Positions 49,989 to 58,586 of a stretch of DNA of 64,000 nucleotides are shown here, in pieces. The notes under the pieces were generated by a model. The model was not told where the DNA came from, did no database searches, and saw only the letters and a program-made list of their open reading frames with translations. The stretch covers positions 1 through 64,000 of the forward strand of contig JAOAPN010000013.1 in NCBI GenBank assembly GCA_025462885.1. Reading direction: 5' to 3'. The stretch is from Acidobacteriaceae bacterium (GTDB lineage Bacteria > Acidobacteriota > Terriglobia > Terriglobales > Acidobacteriaceae). The position numbers and the translations under genes are program-made. The stretch's first letter is position 1; every line of letters starts with the position of its first letter.

Positions 49989-52900
49989 TTAGAAGGTGAC
50001 CTTACCCCACAGGATGATCTGACGACCACCCGGAGAAGGCGTTCCTGTATCACCCGGACGACGTGCATTCGAAGTGTTCAGGTAGTTCGGGCTGCCGATA
50101 TCCGTAACGTTGTTGTCAAGGATACCGACGTCATTGTGATTGGCGATGTTCTGTACTTCGCCACGCAGGATGAAGCGGCCGCGGTCGAAGTGAAGATAGG
50201 ACATTCCGATCCCCTTCTCCAGAGCGAGGTCATTGCGCGTCGTGCCCGGATTGGAGAAGCTGTTTCTGCCAATCTCCTGCCGCAGGAACTGATTCTGTGG
50301 ACCATACGGGATAATCCATCGAACGTTGGACGGGTTAATAACGTTGAGCGAGCCATCGTTATTGAAGGCTGCCATGTCGTAATACGTACCCGTGACCCCG
50401 CCGATGTGCTTACCATCGATGGCAGCGGTATTGGGACCCGCACCCTTGTTTGACAGGACCGGGCGGTCGTTTGCCGCGCTTCCATCTCCGTTGGTATCGA
50501 CACCAGAGGTGTTGAACGAAGTGTAGGTTCCGCTCTGGAACTGCTCAATACCCGAGAGCGTCCAGTTCCGCGTGAACAGACCAAGCAGTGCATTGCCGGC
50601 GAAGTTATCCGAGCGGAAGCCCTTGGGGGACCAGACATAGCTCACCGAAACATAGTGCCGGTGGTCATAGCCTGAGTTGCCCCAATCCTGACCGCGGCCC
50701 TGAGGAGAGAGGTCTGCTGTATAAGACGTCTGCACGCCGGTCCCAGCAAAGATCTCTGAACCGTTATCGAGGTTCTTGCTGTAGACATAGTTTGCATTGA
50801 TCTGAAAGCCGTGCGAGAACGCGTGTGAACCTTCAACCTGCACTCCGTTGTAGCTGGAGGAAGCAAAGTTTCCACGAGCAATAATGACACCCCGGTTCGG
50901 GTTGAGCCGTGCACCGTTGGCAAAGTAGTTGTATTGCTGGTTTGCAAACAGCTTCTTGCCCAGGCTTCCGACGTACCGTACCGCAATGGAAGTCGATCCC
51001 GTAATCTGCCGTTCTACTCCCAGGTTGTACTGGTAGGTCACCGGATTGACGGCGTTGTTGACTTCGCTCGTAACCGAAGACTGCGCACTCAGTGTAGGCG
51101 AGATGCTTCCGATCAGACCCGTTGCATTCACCAGACCAGAATCGGCGGTCGAAGTGAGAAGTCCTGATACCGCATTGGGAGACGAAGCAGCGCTATTCGT
51201 AATGATGTTGCTGAAGGTGCTGTCGTAGAAGATGCCGAAACCGCCGCGCAACACGTTCTTGCCGTCGCCCAGAAAGCCTCCGGTATGGGGCGAGTACGCA
51301 AATCCGACGCGGGGAGCAATATTGTTGTAGTCGTTCTTCATCTTCACAACCGTATTAATCGGCTGATAGATGTTGGTGGGATCGACTGCAGGATACTGCA
51401 ACGAGTTCGCCGGATTGCTCAGGTAGTCATAGCGGATGCCGAGGTTGATCGTAAGATCGCTCGTCATCTTGAAGTCATCCTGAGCGAATACGCCACTGCG
51501 CCAGCCGTGTGGATCGATGCGAGTATTGCCGAAAGTCTTGGTGGCAGTTCCCGAGGGTCCGAGCTGGTTCTGAAGAAAATTTCCAAGAGCCGAAACGTAA
51601 GACCCACCCTTGACGAAGCTCAGGGTACCCTTCGCGTTCAACTGCACGATATCCGTCTCGATGATGCGGCCGATGTCAAAGCCGATGCGAAGCGAGTGGC
51701 GCCCCTTCGTAATTCCAACTGTGTCCTGAACCTGGTAAAGCCCTTCTTTACGTCCCTGAGGGAAGTTCTGATTGGGACCAAGCGCCGAGCTGCCACCTGA
51801 ATCTACGGCAATGTTGCCAATGTTGAGCGTGGGAAGTGCGTACAGCGGATTTGCCAGCGTAGCAGCAGTCGGTGCGAACAGGAAGCTCAACCGCGCTTCG
51901 GATCCACGCAGTTCGTTGACGATGTTAGGAGAAAAGACGTGTGTCCAGGTTCCGGCACCGAGTTCGGTGGGTCCACCCTGCTCCGTATCGAAGCCGACCA
52001 GAGCACTCCCGTTATTGAAGAAGTCCGGGCTCAGCGAGCCGCGATCGTGAAGATAGCGGAACGAAAAGTTGTCCTTCTCGCGCGGGGTAAAGTCGATCCG
52101 GTAGGTCCACTGGGTATCAGGCTGGCTCTGGTCTGCGTTCTGGCGCTGAAAGTATCCGGTGGTAATAATGCAACCGGATGCCGGGCAGCCGTTCTGCTGA
52201 CCGACGTTGATATTGGTGACTACACCAGAGGTAGCGAAGGGAACGTAGCTCTTCAGGTAGTCGCCGTTCGCAAGGTAGGAGTTCAGCAGTGCGACCTGAG
52301 GGCCGCCGATCTGCTGCAACGTGTTGAAGCCGTTCTGGTCAGGAAGCTCGAGACGGTTCGGAGTCTCTTTTCCATACAGACGCGAAAGCTGCAACGCACC
52401 GAAGGCAAACAGCTTGTCCTTGATGATCGGACCGCCGACGGTGAATCCATACTGATGCTGGTTGTAACGAGCCTTGGCTGGAGGGACATAGCCCGGGGGC
52501 GGTGTTCCGCTGATCTTGCCCTGACGCGTGACGCCATCCAGTGCATTCAGGCCCGAACCGTTATAGCGCTCAAAAACCGATCCATGGAACTGGTTCGTTC
52601 CTGCCTTGGTAACAAGGTTTACGACTGCGCCACCGGCACGGCCAAACTCTGCAGAAGCATTGTTCGTGATTACCGTCTCGGACTGAAAGATATCCGGAAT
52701 CTGCGGCTGAAAAGCCTGTCCGCCGATACCGACGTCGTTGATCTCCTGACCGTCGAGCAGGAAGTTGTTAGCGCGAGGACGAGCGCCATTCACCACAAGA
52801 TTTGTTCCATTGCTGAATCCGTTACCCTGGCTGACCATCTGAACACCGGGAACGGTCGTCGCGAGGTCGATCGGATTGAGCGAAAAAATGGGAAGAGCGC

Positions 52901-53327
52901 GTAGGTCCTGAGACCCAATGACACCGGCCAATTGGCCGTTGACCGTATTGATACCGGCCGAGGTCGCCTCAACGTTGACGGTCGAGTCAGTCGAACCGGC
53001 ACTCAAAACAACGTCATAGCTGGTGACCACGGAAGGCTTCACATCGAGATCGGTCGCTTTGGACGTGTTGAATCCAGCCAGAGAGCTGGATACGGTATAG
53101 CGGCCAGCAGTCAACGCTTCAATGCGGTAGGCTCCTTCACCGGAGGTCTTGGTATTGCGCGTCTCGCCACTTTCCTGATTCGTAGCAGTAACAGCCGCGT
53201 TCGGAATCACAGCCCCACTCTGATCCCGAATTGCACCTGCCAAAATACCTTTACTGGTCTGTGCCCATGCAGAGCCAACCATCCCAGTCAAAGCCACCAA
53301 TGCCAACAACCTAGAGCGAAAACTCAT
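49989..53327 (-). CDS. TonB-dependent receptor, Oar-like, with carboxypeptidase-regulatory domain
   Basis: A 1112-residue outer-membrane protein. A signal peptide (LLALVALTGMVGSAWA) is followed by a carboxypeptidase-regulatory-like beta-sandwich (about residues 25-105: GAVIPNAAVTATNQESGETRN...GAYRIEALTAGRYTV), a plug domain with LVVNGARPRANNFLLDGQEINDVG and the long barrel, ending in an aromatic residue (VTF). This architecture is abundant in acidobacteria and probably imports large glycans or peptides. The start at ATG 53327 has GGGAGAA 8 bases upstream; an extra 46 codons upstream are open but non-coding. It stands alone on the minus strand with its own terminator. Confidence 0.92.
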   Translation of the reverse strand: MSFRSRLLALVALTGMVGSAWAQTSKGILAGAIRDQSGAVIPNAAVTATNQESGETRNTKTSGEGAYRIEALTAGRYTVSSSLAGFNTSKATDLDVKPSVVTSYDVVLSAGSTDSTVNVEATSAGINTVNGQLAGVIGSQDLRALPIFSLNPIDLATTVPGVQMVSQGNGFSNGTNLVVNGARPRANNFLLDGQEINDVGIGGQAFQPQIPDIFQSETVITNNASAEFGRAGGAVVNLVTKAGTNQFHGSVFERYNGSGLNALDGVTRQGKISGTPPPGYVPPAKARYNQHQYGFTVGGPIIKDKLFAFGALQLSRLYGKETPNRLELPDQNGFNTLQQIGGPQVALLNSYLANGDYLKSYVPFATSGVVTNINVGQQNGCPASGCIITTGYFQRQNADQSQPDTQWTYRIDFTPREKDNFSFRYLHDRGSLSPDFFNNGSALVGFDTEQGGPTELGAGTWTHVFSPNIVNELRGSEARLSFLFAPTAATLANPLYALPTLNIGNIAVDSGGSSALGPNQNFPQGRKEGLYQVQDTVGITKGRHSLRIGFDIGRIIETDIVQLNAKGTLSFVKGGSYVSALGNFLQNQLGPSGTATKTFGNTRIDPHGWRSGVFAQDDFKMTSDLTINLGIRYDYLSNPANSLQYPAVDPTNIYQPINTVVKMKNDYNNIAPRVGFAYSPHTGGFLGDGKNVLRGGFGIFYDSTFSNIITNSAASSPNAVSGLLTSTADSGLVNATGLIGSISPTLSAQSSVTSEVNNAVNPVTYQYNLGVERQITGSTSIAVRYVGSLGKKLFANQQYNYFANGARLNPNRGVIIARGNFASSSYNGVQVEGSHAFSHGFQINANYVYSKNLDNGSEIFAGTGVQTSYTADLSPQGRGQDWGNSGYDHRHYVSVSYVWSPKGFRSDNFAGNALLGLFTRNWTLSGIEQFQSGTYTSFNTSGVDTNGDGSAANDRPVLSNKGAGPNTAAIDGKHIGGVTGTYYDMAAFNNDGSLNVINPSNVRWIIPYGPQNQFLRQEIGRNSFSNPGTTRNDLALEKGIGMSYLHFDRGRFILRGEVQNIANHNDVGILDNNVTDIGSPNYLNTSNARRPGDTGTPSPGGRQIILWGKVTF

Positions 53328-53664
53328 TGATAATTCTCCCGATCTACTCCAGGTGGCAGCAAGTGAAAAGGAAGCTAAATCTAACAACCTGACCCATGAA
53401 TCTACCTGAAGCACAGTGTATGAAGGCAATTGGGATGCCATCTTTAAGTCTAGCCACTCCCTCATTTAGAGGTTTTATGGATGCATGATTCGGAGAAAAT
53501 TTCAAGGACTGAAAACAGACATCTTAGACCCCATGCCCAGTCGCAAATCTCGTTCCACGTCATCCAACGGAGCCGAAAAAGAGAGTTCGTTCTTCATTGT
53601 TGGCGCATTGTAAATATGAAAAATGGAATAAAATTCGGTTTCTAATAGTTGTAACGCCCGGACC
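53328..53664. other. 337-bp divergent intergenic region (receptor / rlmH)
   Basis: An AT-richer stretch with no convincing ORF. It holds the receptor's ribosome site at the left edge and must contain promoters for both flanking genes, but I could not select hexamers with confidence. Confidence 0.4.
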
Positions 53665-54120
53665 ATGAAAATCACCCTCACCGCCATCCTTCCCAAATCC
53701 TCCCGCACCAAGGCTGAGGCCACCGACCGCCTGCTCACCGACTATGTCGCGCGCACCGCTCGCTACCTCTCCTGCGTCTCCCAGGCCTTCGACACCGAGG
53801 CTGCGCTGCTCGACTGGCTCGACCAGCAACCTGGCCGCGTCCGCGCGTATGCCATCCTGCTGGACAGCCGCGGCCAGCAGTTCACCTCCGAGGAATTCGC
53901 CGCTCGACTCGGCCGCCTCCGCGACGACGGCACCCAGCGGCTCGTCCTCGGGATCGGCCCGGCCGACGGCTGGTCCGCCCGAGCCCGCGAACGTGCTGAC
54001 CTGCTCTTCTCGCTCGGACGCCTCACCCTACCCCACCAGCTCGCGCGCGTCGTCCTCGCCGAACAGGTCTACCGAGCCGCCACCATCCTCGTCGGACACC
54101 CCTACCACTCCGGCCACTAA
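53665..54120 (+). CDS. rlmH: 23S rRNA (pseudouridine1915-N3)-methyltransferase RlmH
   Basis: A 151-residue SPOUT-class methyltransferase. The N-terminus has the RlmH start KITLTAILPKSSRTKAE. The AdoMet-binding knot is formed by AYAILLDSRGQQFTSEEFA, RLVLGIGPADGWS (the usual IGGxxG is altered to IGPADG) and the strongly conserved C-terminus LTLPHQLARVVLAEQVYRA...GHPYHSGH. It modifies the intersubunit pseudouridine of helix 69 in 70S ribosomes. Length is normal. Confidence 0.93.
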   Translation: MKITLTAILPKSSRTKAEATDRLLTDYVARTARYLSCVSQAFDTEAALLDWLDQQPGRVRAYAILLDSRGQQFTSEEFAARLGRLRDDGTQRLVLGIGPADGWSARARERADLLFSLGRLTLPHQLARVVLAEQVYRAATILVGHPYHSGH

Positions 54121-54277
54121 AGCGAATTATCCTTTGTTGAAAATGTCGTTGCCCTTACACGCGAAGCGTCCAACACCCCGCGAAGTGGCGCCCGCCCGGC
54201 GTCAGGGCGCAGTGGCACTTACAACTCAACGCCTAACTTCCCCACCACCCACTCCCCTGTGACACCATCAAACAGCC

Positions 54278-54840
54278 ATGACAGATATCTCAACCGAACC
54301 CACCCCTGAAACCTCCCGCAAGGGCCTTATCCTCATCAACACCGGCCCCGGAAAAGGCAAGACCACCGCAGCCCTCGGCACCGTTTCCGGGCCGCCGGAA
54401 ACGGCCTCCGCGTCCTGATCCTCCAGTTCCTGAAAGGCTCGTGGCACTACGGCGAGCTCGACTCCGCCGCCACCATGGGACCCGACTTCGTCATCAAGCA
54501 GATGGGCCGCGGCTTCGTAAAGGTAGGAGGAGCCGAGACCGACCCCGAAGACCTCCGCATGGTCCAAACCGCCTGGGACGAGGCCACCGAAGCCATCCTC
54601 TCCGGCGAGTGGGACTTGGTCGTCCTCGACGAGATCAACTACGCCATCGGATACAAGGTGCTCGACCCGCACTCCGTAGTCGACGTCCTGATCCGCCGCC
54701 CGGAGATGGTCCACGTCATCCTCACCGGCCGCAACGCCCACCCCGCCCTGATAGAAATCGCCGACACCGTCACCGAGATGCGCGAAGTAAAACACGCCTA
54801 CCAAAAAGGCATCCTAGCCCAACGCGGCATCGAGTTCTAA
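54278..54840 (+). pseudogene. cobO: Cobalamin adenosyltransferase (CobO/BtuR type), frameshifted
   Basis: ATG 54278 starts a frame with the P-loop NTGPGKGKTTAALGT, but it runs into TGA at 54418 after 46 codons. From 54385 a second frame (-1) continues the same protein: FRAAGNGLRVLILQFLKGSW...ELDSA...WDLVVLDEINYAI...ILTGRNAHP...EMREVKHAYQKGI.AQRGIEF to TAA 54840. One missing base between ACC and TTC (canonical ALGxAFRAAGNG) explains the break; adding it gives a 187-residue CobO of normal length. The lesion lies within a perfect 8-bp hairpin (54383-54402). The enzyme makes adenosylcobalamin. It may be a pseudogene, a sequencing error at the hairpin, or frameshift expression. Confidence 0.85.
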
Positions 54841-54855
54841 TTTGAAACTTTGTAC

Positions 54856-56020
54856 TCAGTGAGCAAGCGTTCCCTCGTCCATCAGACGAATGTAGTTCGT
54901 ATACAGAAAAAGACGCCCACGGTGCGCTGGCATTTCCTGCACAATCTCAGCAGCTTTAAGAACTTCGAGTGCGGACACAACGGTATTGAAGCTAAGGCCA
55001 GTTGAGTCAGCCATGCGCGCCGGCGATGTGTACGGCGTCTCCCGCAACTTCGCCAAGACTTGCGATGCAGAGCCGCGTTTCTTGCCGGTGCCGCTCAGAC
55101 GCTCTTCGTCTCGATCGAACAGTACGAGCAGATTTTTCGCCAACTGATTTGCCTTTTCTGCGGTCGAGGATACTCCACGCAGGAAAAACAGAACCCATTC
55201 TTCCCAGTCACCCTCGTATCGAACCTTCTGAAGCAATTCGTAGTACTCGGTACGATTTTGCTTTAGGTAGAGCGACATATAGAGCAGAGGTTGGGTAAGA
55301 ACACCGCGCTCAATTAACAGCAACTAACAGCAACGTAATCAGGAGTCGACCAAGCCTTCCATTGCCATCAAGGAAGGGATGGATCGTTTCAAAATGCACG
55401 TGCGAGAGCGCACACTGGACAAGAACTTGAAACTCCGACGCGCCTGTATGCAGAAAATCCTCGAAACTGTGGAGCGCCGTTGTCATTTGCGCCACAGGAG
55501 GAGGAACGTACAGGGCATCTCCCGGTCGCGTGCCGCCAATCCAGTTCTGCGAAGTGCGAAACTCTCCCGGCGTCGATCGACTCCCTCTTCCTGTCTGCAG
55601 CAGAATCGAGTGCATTTCTCGGATCAGACGGAGTGAAAGTGGAAACCCTTCTTGTAGCCTTTTCAGTCCATGGCGCATGGCTTGGACATAGTTGGAAACA
55701 TCGTGCGTATCCTCGCTTCCAGTCTCCGGGGCGATCTCAAAGAGCAGCAACTCGGTCAGAGTAGATTGGGTACCCTCAATCTGAGAGGAAAGGACAGCTT
55801 CTTTACGAATGTAGAAACTGATCAGCAGGTCAGGATGTCGAATAAGAGTAGACAATCCGTCGAGTCGCCCAACCATCTGATCGGCCTTTGATAGTTCTCG
55901 ACGTATCTCCGCGCTAAAAACCAACTCTGGTTCCGGCGGAAGCTTGTTTGGCACGAACGCATGATAAGGCTCACCCGCAACTGCGATCCGTAAATGGGCC
56001 CCCTGCATTCCACGCTTCAT
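54856..56020 (-). pseudogene. fic: Fic-family protein (class II, self-inhibited) disrupted by a 10-bp duplication
   Basis: The upstream frame (from 56020) holds Fic_N, the inhibitory motif SSQIEG (about residue 79; [ST]xxxE[GN]), and the active site HVHFETIHPFLDGNGRLGRLL. It ends in TAA-type stop after LLLVAVN. The remainder, LLIERGVLTQPLLYMSLYLKQNR and a C-terminal winged helix, is in the other frame to 54856. The break is TAACAGCAAC repeated twice in tandem (55315-55334). Removing one copy restores a single 384-residue reading frame of normal Fic length. Intact homologues AMPylate target proteins such as gyrase or topoisomerase IV. The two halves as they stand would be inactive. Confidence 0.88.
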
Positions 56021-56048
56021 GCTGTGAGTCTAAAACGATTTCAATTTG

Positions 56049-56075
56049 AAGTCTAATTTGAAATCAAATAGACTT
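56049..56075 (-). promoter_or_regulatory. Near-palindrome upstream of the fic gene
   Basis: AAGTCTAATTTGA and TCAAATAGACTT form an inverted repeat with one missing base, 29 bp upstream of the fic ATG. It is a plausible operator for the C-terminal winged helix of Fic proteins, but this is inference. The surrounding region 56021-56214 is AT-rich without a gene. Confidence 0.4.
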
Positions 56076-56214
56076 TCATTTCAACTTCTGAAATCGCTAT
56101 CGGATTTGTCACAATCGCGTTTCTCACTATCGAAACTGACAAATGCGTCCGCACAGACACCATCTACCGATTGCAGCCATATCTACAAAAAATCGAGAGT
56201 CCGCACCACAAAAC

Positions 56215-56250
56215 AATGCCTTCAACGGACGATCATCCGTTGAAGGCATT
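56215..56250 (-). terminator. Terminator after the BlaR1-like gene
   Basis: AATGCCTTCAACGGA and TCCGTTGAAGGCATT form a perfect 15-bp stem with a 6-nt loop. On the minus strand it is followed by GTTTTG. It lies 15 bp past the BlaR1-like stop. Confidence 0.8.
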
Positions 56251-56265
56251 GAACCCACGACAGCT

Positions 56266-57636
56266 TTACTTATCGAGCATGTAATGCACCGTCACGGTCG
56301 TCTCAACCGCGACCGGATTTCCATTCAACAGGTACGGCTTGTACGTCCATTGCTTAACCGATTCGATCGCTGAATTCACCAGCTCGCTTGGGCCGGAGAC
56401 CACGTTCAGTTGTTCGACAAGACCTTCCTTGCCGATCACTCCCTTCAGCACTACCGCGCCTTGAATCTTCGCCTCCTTGGCTGCTTTTGGATAGACCGGC
56501 GTAACGCGCGTCAGAACATTGCCCGCCATCACCGCTCCGGACACATGAACTGGAGCATCACCCGCCGTGTGCGGCTTTGAGTTCACCGCCTGCGCGACCG
56601 GTGCCGCCACTTCCATTCGGAGTGCCAGCGCCGACGCGCAGGTACCCAGCCCCACCGCCACACATGCCGCGGCAACCGCCAGCCGCCGGACACCGCGCAC
56701 CTCTACTTTTTTCATGGTCAGTTTCATGACTCTCCTCTCGAACAGGTTGGCATCGAAGATCCCGATGGCGTGAAGGGTTCTATCCGGCGTCCCGCTCGCG
56801 AGACGAGCCGCCAGCCTTAACAAAGAGCGTGCATATCTCTCTCGACCCGCGACGGCATCCGCCGCCATCGCATCGCAGATCATCTCCCGGCTCTCCGCGA
56901 CACGCGCACGCGTCAGCCAGACCACCGGATGAAACATCACCGGAAGCGACATCAGCTCGTAGAGCAGATTTTTTGCAAAGTCCCGCCGCTGAATATGCGC
57001 CAACTCGTGCGCCAGCACAGCTTCCAGATCGAAGTCCTCGACCTCCGCGACAAATCCAGGCGGAACCAGCATCACGCCGCGCCGAACTCCCACAGCCACC
57101 GGTCCGCGCAGACCCTCTGCCACCGCGATCCTTGGACCGGATGTGCCTGCGCCTCGCACTCCGAGCAGGTCCGCATAACGCTCCCAACTCCGCGCCGCCG
57201 TGCCCGTCAGTACCAAGGGGACCGCATGCCGCTGCATCCGCACCGTCCGCCAGAGCCCCCAGCCCAGACGGCCAGCGAAGTAGAGCAATGTGCCGCCATA
57301 CAACACCGCCGCTCCGATCAGCGCCGCCGTCGGAAAGCGCAGCACGCCACTCTCCACCACACGTCCCGCGCCGATCGACACACGCACGCTGGCACCAGCC
57401 CCTGCCGTGCCCCACTTAAACATGTCAGCGACGGTACGCACCAGATCGTTCAACCCGACGCTGCATCCTGGCAGCCCGATCTCCAGCAGCAATGCTCCGA
57501 CCCATACCCGGTGCTCCGCAGCGACGCTGACCTGCCTCGCCAACCGGGCCGCGCACCACGCCGCACAAAACACGACCGGCACCTGCCACAACGAGTTAAC
57601 CAGGTATCCCAGGATCCAGCTTTCAAAGGCGCTCAT
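56266..57636 (-). CDS. BlaR1-like M56 metallopeptidase with C-terminal TonB-type domain
   Basis: A 456-residue membrane protein. About four hydrophobic segments surround the zinc-protease motif VLAHELAHIQRRDF (about residue 208) and the downstream glutamate in ESREMICDAMAAD, as in the M56 family. A single span (VAAACVAVGLGTCASAL) leads to a periplasmic C-terminus that is not a penicillin-binding sensor. Instead it is a TonB-C-type domain: VLTRVTPVYPKAAKEAKIQGAVVLKGVIGKEGLVE...WTYKPYLLNGNPVAVETTVTVHYML. It is cotranscribed with blaI (4-nt overlap), so it presumably cleaves BlaI. The signal sensed is unknown. Confidence 0.88.
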   Translation of the reverse strand: MSAFESWILGYLVNSLWQVPVVFCAAWCAARLARQVSVAAEHRVWVGALLLEIGLPGCSVGLNDLVRTVADMFKWGTAGAGASVRVSIGAGRVVESGVLRFPTAALIGAAVLYGGTLLYFAGRLGWGLWRTVRMQRHAVPLVLTGTAARSWERYADLLGVRGAGTSGPRIAVAEGLRGPVAVGVRRGVMLVPPGFVAEVEDFDLEAVLAHELAHIQRRDFAKNLLYELMSLPVMFHPVVWLTRARVAESREMICDAMAADAVAGRERYARSLLRLAARLASGTPDRTLHAIGIFDANLFERRVMKLTMKKVEVRGVRRLAVAAACVAVGLGTCASALALRMEVAAPVAQAVNSKPHTAGDAPVHVSGAVMAGNVLTRVTPVYPKAAKEAKIQGAVVLKGVIGKEGLVEQLNVVSGPSELVNSAIESVKQWTYKPYLLNGNPVAVETTVTVHYMLDK

Positions 57637-58016
57637 TCCTCACCCCCGCCCTGCTCATCCAGCTTTTTACTCAAGCGGGCGATCTGCTCCGCATCGATCT
57701 GGCGGCTTTGGATCAGGCTCATCACCAGCTCTTCGCTGGACCCGCCAAACATCCGGTCCACCAGGTCTCGCACCGCATGGCTCAGCGCCTTTGCCTCGGA
57801 GACCGTCGCGCTGTACTCATACGCTCGACCCTGCAGCTTGCGCTTCAACTTGCCCTTCCGCTCCAGGATGTTCAGCATCGTCTGAACCGTCGTATAGGCC
57901 AGCTTCTGTTCCAGCCCCTCCTGAACCTCGTTCACATTGCTGGTCCCGCGCCTCCAGATCACCTGCATAATCTGGAGCTCCAACGTGGTCAAAGTGTCCT
58001 TCTCCTGCTTCGCCAT
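57633..58016 (-). CDS. blaI: BlaI/MecI-family transcriptional repressor
   Basis: A 127-residue winged-helix repressor: LTTLELQIMQVIWRRGTSNVNEVQEGL, YTTVQTMLNILERKGKLKRKLQGRAYEYSA. The C-terminal dimerisation half includes LVDRMFGGSSEELVMSLIQS. In BlaI/MecI the inducer is cleavage in this region by the partner peptidase. CAGGAGAG precedes the ATG. It overlaps the peptidase gene by ATGA, and two palindromes flank its promoter, consistent with autorepression. Controlled targets other than this operon are unknown; no beta-lactamase gene is in the window. Confidence 0.93.
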   Translation of the reverse strand: MAKQEKDTLTTLELQIMQVIWRRGTSNVNEVQEGLEQKLAYTTVQTMLNILERKGKLKRKLQGRAYEYSATVSEAKALSHAVRDLVDRMFGGSSEELVMSLIQSRQIDAEQIARLSKKLDEQGGGEE

Positions 58017-58038
58017 CCGATACTCTCCTGAGCCGAAC

Positions 58039-58094
58039 TCCTAAGTTGTTAGGACATTATGCCGCGTCATAGAGTTTGTCAACTAAATCTTTAG
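58039..58094 (-). promoter_or_regulatory. blaI promoter with two flanking operators
   Basis: On the minus strand TTGACA (58082-58077) and TAATGT (58059-58054) are 17 bp apart. TCCTAAGTTGTTAGGA (58039-58054) is a perfect 6-bp inverted repeat overlapping the -10 end and start site, and CTAAATCTTTAG (58083-58094) is a perfect 5-bp inverted repeat just upstream of the -35. Both share CTAA...TTAG half-sites. This brackets the promoter on both sides. Confidence 0.65.
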
Positions 58095-58154
58095 GAGATG
58101 AAATGGCAGGTCGCCTTGGGAAAGATGGATGGGCCGGGCCTTCAGCCCTGCGTC

Positions 58155-58182
58155 TCGTATTTCAGATTTCGTATTTCAGATT
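58155..58182. repeat. Tandem 14-bp repeat TCGTATTTCAGATT x2
   Basis: Two exact adjacent copies (58155-58168 and 58169-58182) lie in the gap between blaI and the small gene. A GGGCC-TTCA-GGCC-type intergenic palindrome sits just before them (58131-58148). Confidence 0.6.
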
Positions 58183-58199
58183 TTTAGGCGGCGAAACCA

Positions 58200-58445
58200 C
58201 TACTCATCCCCGCGCCGTTCCTTAGCCTTATAAGCCCGAGTCACGGTCCCAGCCTCTGCCACGCACTTATCCGACACCCGTACCGGAGTCGCGCACTTCC
58301 CAGCCGCCGCGCGGGTAAACGTTCGCCACATCCGGTTGACATCGATGTTCCCGTTCCGCCCCTCGCGCTCCACCGCCGTATGCATCGCGGACAGCAGCTC
58401 CGACCGCAGCTCATGGAACACCTTATCGATATAGATATACGGCAT
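58200..58445 (-). CDS. Small unknown protein, 81 residues
   Basis: I do not recognise it. The frame from ATG 58445 has GGAGGG four bases upstream and host-like codon use. The product (start MPYIYIDKVFHELRSELLSAM; end AYKAKERRGDE) has an N-terminal amphipathic helix region, then a polar, basic segment with two cysteines. The open frame extends far upstream to 59561, but that part is the complement of the GH51 gene and has Gly/Val-biased shadow composition. It is divergent from the arabinofuranosidase gene. It could be a regulator-sized protein; no role is claimed. Confidence 0.5.
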   Translation of the reverse strand: MPYIYIDKVFHELRSELLSAMHTAVEREGRNGNIDVNRMWRTFTRAAAGKCATPVRVSDKCVAEAGTVTRAYKAKERRGDE

Positions 58446-58586
58446 CAACCCTCCGCGCCATCCACCGCGCCCTCTCTCGAAACCATACCAGCCCGCCCCC
58501 TGCACGTTCGTCCTGCAAGTCCCTCTTGCACCTCGCGTCGCCCGTCTGTATCGTTCTCGCATCACCTCGGGAGAACGTTTACTCAC

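Noticed and set aside
54121..54277. Cobalamin riboswitch before cobO
   Set aside because: The 157-bp gap lacks a recognisable B12-box and is too short for the usual fold.
54378..54402. Programmed -1 frameshifting in cobO
   Set aside because: The hairpin is attractive, but the shift site does not fit a canonical X_XXY_YYZ slippery heptamer and overlaps the hairpin instead of preceding it. A deletion or sequencing error is more likely.
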